A DNA stretch of 64,000 bases, taken from the NCBI RefSeq assembly GCF_016862175.1, contig NZ_BOML01000039.1, positions 1 through 64,000 of the forward strand, in the 5' to 3' direction. This DNA is from Paractinoplanes durhamensis. GTDB taxonomy: Bacteria; Actinomycetota; Actinomycetes; Mycobacteriales; Micromonosporaceae. This document shows positions 58,221-64,000 of this stretch, piece by piece; position 1 is the first letter of the stretch; each line of letters opens with the position of its first letter. A program made the translations under genes and the position numbers. Below the pieces are notes generated by a model. The model was given only the letters and a program-made list of their open reading frames with translations, was not told the DNA's origin and made no database searches.

Positions 58221-59234
58221 ATGCGTGCTGCTGTCTTTGAAGAGGCTGGTCCGGCTGCCGTCCTGCAGATCGTCGAGCGGGACACGCCGCCGGTAGGGGC
58301 GGGTGAGGTCCGGGTTCGGATCGTGCTGTCCGCCGTCAATCCGACCGACACCGGGACCCGCGCGGGGCGCGGCGTTCCGGACGGGGTCGCGCCGCCGCGG
58401 GTGCCCAACCAGGACGGCGCCGGGCTTGTCGATGCGGTCGGCGACGGGGTGCACGGGCTGGAACCGGGGGACCGGGTCTGGGTGTGGGACGCCGCCTACG
58501 CGCGGGCCAACGGGACCGCCCAGGAGCTCGTCGTGCTGCCGCGCCGCCAGGTGGTGCGGATGAACGACGGGGTGCCGTTCGAGGTCGGGGCCGCGCTGGG
58601 CATTCCGGCGCTCACCGCGCACCGCTGCCTCACGCTGGCCAGCGACGGGCCGGCCCGGCTCGGGCCGGGTGCGCTCGACGGGCGGACGGTGCTGGTGGCG
58701 GGCGGGGCCGGCGCGGTCGGCAACGCGGCCATCCAGCTCGCCAAGTGGGCCGGGGCGACCGTGCTGACCACGGTCAGCTCGAAGGAGAAGGGCGATCTCG
58801 CGGCCGCGGCCGGTGCCGACGCGGTGATCAATTACCGCGAGGAGGACGTGGTCGCGCGGGTCAAGGAGCTGGCGCCGGGCGGCGTCCAGGTGGTGGTCGA
58901 GGTCAACACCGAAAACCTGCGGACCGACCTGAGCGTGATCGCACCGGGCGGCAACATCGGCATCTACGTGGCCGGCGAGGTGACGATCCCCAGCTTCAAG
59001 GCGATGCTCAAGAACGTCAGCCTCGACTTCGTGCTGACCTACACCACCACGACCGAGGAGAAGGACAACGCGGTCGCGGCCGTCGCCGAGGCGGTCGACG
59101 CCGGTGCCTTCCGGGTCGGGGAGGAGGCCGGTCTGCCGATCGTGCGTTTCCCGTTCGAGCAGGTCAGTGCCGCCCACGAGGCCGTCGAGCAGCACGTGGT
59201 CGGCAAGGTGGTCATCGACGTGACGCAGCCGTAA
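58221..59234 (+). CDS. NADPH:quinone reductase, zeta-crystallin-like MDR family
   Basis: The 337-residue protein is a medium-chain dehydrogenase/reductase without catalytic zinc ligands. It has MRAAVFEEAGPAAVLQIVE, NQDGAGLVDAVGDGVHGLEP, and the NADPH-binding Rossmann motif VLVAGGAGAVGNAAIQLAKW. It reduces quinones by one or two electrons in relatives. TAATGT (58208-58213) ends 7 nt before the ATG, so it has its own leaderless promoter at the end of hipA. The 3' end overlaps pseG by 23 bp. Confidence 0.9.
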   Translation: MRAAVFEEAGPAAVLQIVERDTPPVGAGEVRVRIVLSAVNPTDTGTRAGRGVPDGVAPPRVPNQDGAGLVDAVGDGVHGLEPGDRVWVWDAAYARANGTAQELVVLPRRQVVRMNDGVPFEVGAALGIPALTAHRCLTLASDGPARLGPGALDGRTVLVAGGAGAVGNAAIQLAKWAGATVLTTVSSKEKGDLAAAAGADAVINYREEDVVARVKELAPGGVQVVVEVNTENLRTDLSVIAPGGNIGIYVAGEVTIPSFKAMLKNVSLDFVLTYTTTTEEKDNAVAAVAEAVDAGAFRVGEEAGLPIVRFPFEQVSAAHEAVEQHVVGKVVIDVTQP

Positions 59235-60222
59235 GCAGCGCGTCGGCCACCCGCTCCACACCACGCCCGTCCACGGCCGCCCATCCTCGGGCGGCCAGGG
59301 CGGTGCGCATGCCGGCGTCGGTGAGCAGGGTCCGCAGGGTGGTCACCGACTGCTCGTCGAAATGGCCGAGCTGCCCGAGCCCCGCCGCGAAGCCGCGAGC
59401 CATCGTCCGGTCGTACCCAAGAATTTGATTGTCGACCACCCAGACCAGAGCCGACGCCAGGCCGAGGCAGAGCAGTTCCCACGTCGAGGTGCCGCTGGCG
59501 CTGACCGCCAGGTCGGCGCCGGCGAGGAGTTTCGGCAGGTCGTCGGTGGGCGGGATGATCTCGAAACGCTGGTCCGGCCGAGCCGTGACGGCCCGCAGCT
59601 CGGTCCGCAGCTCCTCGTTGGCGCCGATGATCGTCGCGTCGAAGGCGACGCCGGTCGCCGCGAGGAGGGCGGCAGCCTGCGGCGCCGCACGGTAGGCGTC
59701 GGTGCCGCCGAAAAAGGCAACCACCTTGGGTGTACGCGTGGAGCTGTGCACCGGGGGAGTGAGCGGTCGCAGCTGCCGCACCGACCCGCGCAGCAGCGCG
59801 TAGTCGAGGCCGGCCAGCCCGATCGCGTCGGCGATGGTGATCACCGAGTCGAGGTTCTGGTCGACGTAGATGTCGGCGGTCTGGCCGCGGAAGTCGCCGT
59901 CCACGATGGCGAGCACCGGCCACCCGGCCGCCCGCACGGCCACGCTGTGCTCGGGCGGCAGGGTGTACGAGTCGATCACCAGCGCGTCGATCCCGAGGCG
60001 CTCGACCGCGGCGACCAGCCCGGCGGCGTCGGCCGGCGGCGGGTCGCACGGCAGGCCGCGCTGGGTGAGCTGGGCCTCGGCCCACTGGACGCCGCCGAGG
60101 TCGGCCAGGAACCGGACCTCCACGTTGCGCGCCACGAGCTCCTCGGCCAGCGCCACACAGCGGACCAGATGCCCGACGCCGGTGCGAGCACCGGCGTCGC
60201 AGCGAATTCCGACGACCGTCAC
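59212..60222 (-). CDS. pseG: PseG-like UDP-sugar hydrolase (nonulosonic acid pathway)
   Basis: The 336-residue protein is a GT-B fold hydrolase that removes UDP from the 2,4-diacetamido-trideoxy-altrose intermediate of pseudaminic acid synthesis. The family motif around the catalytic His is RTGVGHLVRCVALAEEL, and VVAFFGGTDAYRAA and AVSASGTSTWELLCLGL line the UDP site. GTG 60222 overlaps the stop of the cytidylyltransferase gene (GTGA). Confidence 0.88.
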   Translation of the reverse strand: MTVVGIRCDAGARTGVGHLVRCVALAEELVARNVEVRFLADLGGVQWAEAQLTQRGLPCDPPPADAAGLVAAVERLGIDALVIDSYTLPPEHSVAVRAAGWPVLAIVDGDFRGQTADIYVDQNLDSVITIADAIGLAGLDYALLRGSVRQLRPLTPPVHSSTRTPKVVAFFGGTDAYRAAPQAAALLAATGVAFDATIIGANEELRTELRAVTARPDQRFEIIPPTDDLPKLLAGADLAVSASGTSTWELLCLGLASALVWVVDNQILGYDRTMARGFAAGLGQLGHFDEQSVTTLRTLLTDAGMRTALAARGWAAVDGRGVERVADALLTAASRR

Positions 60223-60944
60223 GCCTGAACGAGAGCCTTCTGCAGGACGTGGGCGTTGAGCTCGATCAGCTCGGGCCGGCTCTCCAGCCAGGCGACCAGC
60301 TCGTGCAGCGCGACCGGCTCGTCGCCGAAGTGGTCGACGATCGCCGAGACCACCCGCCAGTCGTCCTCGGTGTCCACCGTCAGCCGCAGGTGGGAGAGGT
60401 CGGGCTGGAGGGTCAGGCCGATCACGTCGAAGTCGTTGGCGTGCGTGTAGATGTACGACGTCACGTGCACCCGGTGGTGCTCGGTGGCGAGCGCGTCGAT
60501 CGCGCGCAGCACCGGCGTGCGGACCATCTCGACATCCAGGCCGCGCGGCAGGGTGTGCGCGATCGACGTGGTCAGGTAGTCGGCGCCGGCCGCGACGAAC
60601 ACCCGGTGCGCCCGGCTGATGATGGCCGGGTCGATGAGCGGATTGTCCGCGGTGAACCGCAGCACGATGTCGCTCTCGTAGTCGTCGAGCACGCCGAGGA
60701 ACCGGGCGAGGACGTCGTCGACCGGCCCGCGGTGGCAGGGCACCCCGATCCGGGCGCATTCCTCGACGATCACGTCGTCGGTCTCCTCGACGGTGGTCGC
60801 CACGATCACCTGGTCGAGGACGCCGCTCAGCTGTGCGCTGCGCACACAGCGCTCGAGCACGGAGCGGCCGCCGAGCTGAAGAAGAACCTTGCCAGGCAGA
60901 CGCGATGAGTCCATCCGTGCCTGAATGATGCCAAGGGTGGTCAT
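60219..60944 (-). CDS. SpsF/PseF-type cytidylyltransferase
   Basis: The 241-residue protein is a nucleotidyltransferase with the SpsF signature GIIQARMDSSRLPGKVLLQL and FTADNPLIDPAII for metal and sugar binding. SpsF-type enzymes activate a sugar with CMP, here probably the nonulosonic acid made by the Pse enzymes. The QARM form differs from classical PseF (PARGGSKR type). It lies between the methyltransferase gene (stop 60941) and pseG, both with 4-bp overlaps. Confidence 0.87.
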   Translation of the reverse strand: MTTLGIIQARMDSSRLPGKVLLQLGGRSVLERCVRSAQLSGVLDQVIVATTVEETDDVIVEECARIGVPCHRGPVDDVLARFLGVLDDYESDIVLRFTADNPLIDPAIISRAHRVFVAAGADYLTTSIAHTLPRGLDVEMVRTPVLRAIDALATEHHRVHVTSYIYTHANDFDVIGLTLQPDLSHLRLTVDTEDDWRVVSAIVDHFGDEPVALHELVAWLESRPELIELNAHVLQKALVQA

Positions 60945-62365
60945 TTCGTACCTTTTCGAAGGCGGTTACGGGCCTTACGCGCTACGCCATACCCAAGCTT
61001 CACGAAGCGGTAGCCGGCTTTGTCGCTGAAAGTGGCGATCTGCCGGCGAGCTTTTTGAAGTTCTTTCTCCCGCTTGCCGAGCAGTTTCTCGTAGAACTCG
61101 GCGCGGGAAGCGGCATCGGCCAGCTCGCGGCGTAGGGCCTGGAGCTGTTCCGCATGCTCGCGGCGGGAGTCTGGCACAAGCGGATCTTCGCCGTCCATAA
61201 CCGCCGGGTAGTCGCCAGGCAACCCTGCGACGCCATGCAGGATCTCGGTCAGCGTCGCGAGGTCGGTGAAGGCCGGCCAGGGGTGCGCATAGCCGCCGGT
61301 CAGCAGGGTGTTGGCGAACCGGCGGAGAGCATCCGCCCGGGGCGGTGCGCTCGGGTCCAGCGCCACGAAAGTGTCGTGATCCACGATCACGCTCTCGGCC
61401 GTGGTCTCCGGCAGCGCGGCCATCCAGCCGGTGAGGAGCCGCCGCAGCGTCGGCAGGTCGCCGCGCAGGGCGGCGCCGAGCAGGAGCTCCTCCAGCAGCC
61501 GTCCCGCCGGGAGGGCTCGCTCGCCCAGTGGGCCATCGCCGAGCAACACGGGTGGCAGCTGCAACGCCGGCGCGGCGCGCGGCGCGAGGTGCGCGACGAC
61601 CAGCCAGCCGGCCGCGAGTTCCGCTCCGAGGCCGGCCCGCACGGCGGTCGAGGCGAGTCGGCGCGGATCGCTGAGCACGGACTTCTCGGCGTACGCCGTG
61701 GCGAGCGCGCCGGCGGCGAGCGCGGCGAGCGCGCTCGAGGAGTCCAGCGCGGTCGACGTGGCGATCAGGGTGGGTGCGGCCGGCGTCGGCCAAGCCGCGC
61801 CGAGCCAGTCGACGGCCAGGCCCTCGGCGGCCAGGCGGGCGGTCAGCCGGGCCGGGGTGCCGGGGCGGCTCTCGTCGAACTCGCCGAGCGGCCGCCACGC
61901 GCTGTTGTCCTGAAGGGCGGTGCCGGTGGCCGGGTCGACCAGGCGATGCACGCCCAACTCGTTCTCCACGGCCAGCAGCAGCGTGCCGCCGGGGCGCAGC
62001 GCCCGCTTGAGCACGGCCAGGCTCTCGGCCCAGTCGAGCTGAGCGTCCTCCACCGAGCAGAGCCGCCCGACGCCGTCGAGCGCGACCACGAAGTCCCAGC
62101 GCTCACTCTCCAGCTTGGTCAGCGTGCCGCAGAGGACCGCGACGCCGGTGGCGTCCAGCGCCAGCGCATCCGGCTGGGAGCGGACCAGGCAGGTGACCGA
62201 CGCCCGGGTGGCCAGCGCGTCGACGAGTGCCTCGTCGTGCGGGCCGGCCATCAGCACGTCCGCGCCGTCCGGCAGCTGATCGATCACGTAGCGTAACAAC
62301 GCGCCGCCGGCCGGTGGCCGATCCTCGGTCCAGCCCGGCATCTCTCCGCCGATGAGCCGGATCAT
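60941..62365 (-). CDS. Class I SAM-dependent methyltransferase-like protein
   Basis: The 474-residue protein has a class I methyltransferase core in its first 180 residues: DQLPDGADVLMAGPHDEAL, a Leu/Ala-rich strand order, WDFVVALDGVGRLC and LKRALRPGGTLLLAVENELG. The glycine-rich SAM loop is degenerate (AGPHDEA), so activity is uncertain. The middle 200 residues are helical, and the C-terminus has a coiled coil (QLQALRRELADAASRAEFYE) and a basic tail (VARKARNRLRKGTK). ATG 62365 overlaps the upstream stop. Confidence 0.8.
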   Translation of the reverse strand: MIRLIGGEMPGWTEDRPPAGGALLRYVIDQLPDGADVLMAGPHDEALVDALATRASVTCLVRSQPDALALDATGVAVLCGTLTKLESERWDFVVALDGVGRLCSVEDAQLDWAESLAVLKRALRPGGTLLLAVENELGVHRLVDPATGTALQDNSAWRPLGEFDESRPGTPARLTARLAAEGLAVDWLGAAWPTPAAPTLIATSTALDSSSALAALAAGALATAYAEKSVLSDPRRLASTAVRAGLGAELAAGWLVVAHLAPRAAPALQLPPVLLGDGPLGERALPAGRLLEELLLGAALRGDLPTLRRLLTGWMAALPETTAESVIVDHDTFVALDPSAPPRADALRRFANTLLTGGYAHPWPAFTDLATLTEILHGVAGLPGDYPAVMDGEDPLVPDSRREHAEQLQALRRELADAASRAEFYEKLLGKREKELQKARRQIATFSDKAGYRFVKLGYGVARKARNRLRKGTK

Positions 62366-63189
62366 GCCGAGGCCGCCGCCCGCTCGCGTGCCCAGCCGAA
62401 CATGGTGCGAAGTTCCGCAGGTGAGGCGAGGTAACCGGCGCCCAGCTCGGCCAGCGCGGCCGGCCTGGCCAGGGCCGGGTCGGGGTGCTTGCCGTGCAGC
62501 TCCGGCCACTGGCGACGGATCCGCTCGGCGGTCGAGAGGTCTTCGGACTCCAATTGCATCGGGTCACCGTAGACCGCCGGTGCACAGCCCGCCGCCACCC
62601 CGTAGAAGATCGCGCTGCTCAACCTGTTCGATGCGACCCGCTCGTGGGCGCGCAGCTCGGCGAGCTGGTTGTGCAGGAACCGGATGTCGGTGTCCAGCCA
62701 GTGCTGGCCGCGGTAGCCGTGGCAGATGACCCGGCCGGCCTTCTCGTACGTGGCGCGGACCTTGTCGTTGCGGTACTCGTGCCAGTAGAGGCAGAAGGTG
62801 ACCGGGCCCGCCTCGGTCGCCATGATCTCGTCGATCAGGCGGCGGTGATCACCCTCCACGTCCTGCCGCTCCCAGCCGTGGAACGGGTACCAGATGGTGC
62901 CCCGGCGGGCCGGATCGGCGGGCGGCGCGGCGAACTCGAGCAGGTAGAGGAAGGGTGCGCCGATGACGGTCGCCTGGCGGCGACCCATCGACCACGCCCG
63001 CCGCCGGGTCTGCTCGGACCACAGGAAGATCGGCTTCCCCGGCGCGTACGGCGTGCCGGGGCCGAGCCCGTCCACCACATTCCAGCCGTGCTGTACGTAG
63101 CCGTCGATCCGCGGTGGTTTCGCCGGATCGAGGCCGCAGTACTCCGCGAGTACGTGCGCGTGGCCGTAGAAGTGGTTGGCGTGGTGCAC
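62362..63189 (-). CDS. Glycan-cluster protein of unknown function
   Basis: The 275-residue protein begins MHHANHFYGHAHVLAEYCGL and contains GYVQHGWNVVDGLG, KPIFLWSEQTRRRAW, WYPFHGWERQDVEGDH and SSAIFYGVAAGCAPAVYGDP. The last segment resembles the donor-site turn of GT-B glycosyltransferases, and similar proteins occur in surface-glycan clusters, but I cannot name a family. No signal peptide or membrane segment is visible. GTG 63189 lies 5 bp after the pseC stop; the stop overlaps the methyltransferase gene. Confidence 0.65.
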   Translation of the reverse strand: MHHANHFYGHAHVLAEYCGLDPAKPPRIDGYVQHGWNVVDGLGPGTPYAPGKPIFLWSEQTRRRAWSMGRRQATVIGAPFLYLLEFAAPPADPARRGTIWYPFHGWERQDVEGDHRRLIDEIMATEAGPVTFCLYWHEYRNDKVRATYEKAGRVICHGYRGQHWLDTDIRFLHNQLAELRAHERVASNRLSSAIFYGVAAGCAPAVYGDPMQLESEDLSTAERIRRQWPELHGKHPDPALARPAALAELGAGYLASPAELRTMFGWARERAAASA

Positions 63190-63193
63190 CCGG

Positions 63194-64000
63194 TTAGCTC
63201 CCCAGGATGTGTCGCAGAGCCTCCACGACGCGGTCCTGGTCGGCGTCGGTGAGGTCCACGAAGAGCGGTAGTGACAGCTCCTCAGCGTAGAAAGCCTCGG
63301 CCACCGGGCACATCCCTCGTCGGTAGCCCATGTCCGCGTAGACCGGGTGCCAGTAGACCGGGATGTAGTTGACCTGTACGCCGATGCCGGCCTCGCGCAT
63401 CCGGTCGTAGACCTCGCGGCGCCGGCCGTCGAGGATGCGCACCGGGTAGAGGTGGCGCATCGGGTCGACGCCCTCGCGCTGGATCGGCAGGCGCAGGCCC
63501 GGCACGTCGGCGAGCAGCTCGCCGTAGCGGGCGGTCAGGCGCTGCCGGGCGGCCTTGAACTCGGCGATCCGGCCCAGCTGCGAGCTGCCGAGCGCGCAGA
63601 GGAGGTCGGGCAGCCGGAAGTTCAGCCCGAACGACTGCACCTCGTAATACCAGCCGCCCTCGTCCGGGTGCCGGAGTTTGTCCTGGTCGCGGACCATGCC
63701 GATGTTCCGGAACGTGCGCGCCGCGGCGAGCAGGCCGGCTCGCGTGGAGGCGACCGCGCCGCCCTCGGCGGTGGTCAGGTTCTTCGTCGGGAAGAACGAG
63801 AACGTGGTCAGGTCGGCGAGCGTGCCGACCGGGCGACCGTGGTAGGTCGACCCGATGGCGTGCGCCGCGTCCCCGATCGTGACCGCCTCGACCCGCTCGG
63901 CGATCTTGCGCAGCGCGTCGTACTCGGCCGGGTGGCCGGCGTAGTCGACCGCGGTGATCGCCTTGGTGCGCGACGTGACCACGGCCTCGACCGCGGCCGG
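63194..64000 (-). CDS. pseC: PseC-like sugar aminotransferase, C-terminal part (runs off right edge)
   Basis: The visible 268 residues are the C-terminal part of a DegT/DnrJ/EryC1 aminotransferase. The PLP lysine is in TTFSFFPTKNLTTAEGG, preceded by IGDAAHAIGSTYHGRPVG, and FRLPDLLCALGSSQL and YIPVYWHPVYADMGYRRG match PseC proteins that aminate C4 of the UDP-keto sugar. The frame continues to base 64000 without a start that fits the family, so the N-terminus lies beyond the window. It opens the visible part of the nonulosonic acid operon. Confidence 0.9.
   Translation of the reverse strand, partial: PAAVEAVVTSRTKAITAVDYAGHPAEYDALRKIAERVEAVTIGDAAHAIGSTYHGRPVGTLADLTTFSFFPTKNLTTAEGGAVASTRAGLLAAARTFRNIGMVRDQDKLRHPDEGGWYYEVQSFGLNFRLPDLLCALGSSQLGRIAEFKAARQRLTARYGELLADVPGLRLPIQREGVDPMRHLYPVRILDGRRREVYDRMREAGIGVQVNYIPVYWHPVYADMGYRRGMCPVAEAFYAEELSLPLFVDLTDADQDRVVEALRHILGS

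Overview
The window is high-GC actinobacterial DNA with densely packed genes, many GTG starts and many 4-bp GTGA/ATGA stop-start overlaps. An actinobacterial septation gene (sepH), a serC/citrate synthase/pdxH cluster, a DUF4230 protein, a PspC protein, a CDP-alcohol phosphatidyltransferase with a DUF5941-like tail and two c-di-AMP riboswitches facing outward from each other all point to a soil actinomycete. Micromonosporaceae (an Actinoplanes-like organism) is my best guess from gene content; I ran no search. I saw no rRNA, tRNA, IS element, prophage or CRISPR array.

Layout. 1-12.3 kb is mostly housekeeping: a truncated gene with Gly-Gly-Thr repeats, a small membrane protein, thpR, sepH, a secreted intradiol dioxygenase, serC, citrate synthase, pdxH, an MFS exporter, an aldose epimerase, a nitroreductase, an acyl-CoA dehydrogenase, a DUF4230 protein and a PspC protein. 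12.5-26.1 kb is an envelope and glycan region: a CDP-alcohol phosphatidyltransferase coupled to a GT2-TagF-type polymerase, an orphan MalK-type ATPase, an RsbW-like kinase, beta-phosphoglucomutase plus a GH65 phosphorylase, two secreted coiled-coil paralogues under divergent c-di-AMP riboswitches, and a TagGH-type polysaccharide exporter. 26.3-39 kb is regulatory and accessory: TetR, LacI and TetR regulators with clear operators next to MFS pumps, pnuC-nadR for NAD salvage, a HigBA-type toxin-antitoxin pair, a GGDEF protein, a cysteine dioxygenase/rhodanese operon with a Cys-rich candidate leader peptide, and a CorA transporter.

39-49.2 kb holds a neprosin-type secreted protease, an ECF sigma/anti-sigma pair separated by two 56-bp repeats that each form a coupled mini-ORF, and a five-gene operon (substrate-binding protein, secreted GH2 enzyme with AbfB modules, double ATPase, two permeases) that looks like a furanoside degradation and uptake system. 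49.3-58.2 kb holds a large SARP-type regulator divergent from a LuxR-type gene preceded by 11-bp direct repeats, an S66 peptidase, an MFS pump, a single-domain response regulator and a hipBA module with three operators on a 28-bp period. 58.2-64 kb has a quinone oxidoreductase and the start of a pseudaminic-acid-like nonulosonic acid cluster (pseC, an unknown gene, a methyltransferase, an spsF-type cytidylyltransferase, pseG) that runs off the right edge.

A window-wide pattern is a TANNNT -10 box 6-8 nt before the start codon at about fifteen genes, which argues that a large share of the transcripts are leaderless. Adjacent convergent genes often overlap by a few bases at their 3' ends.
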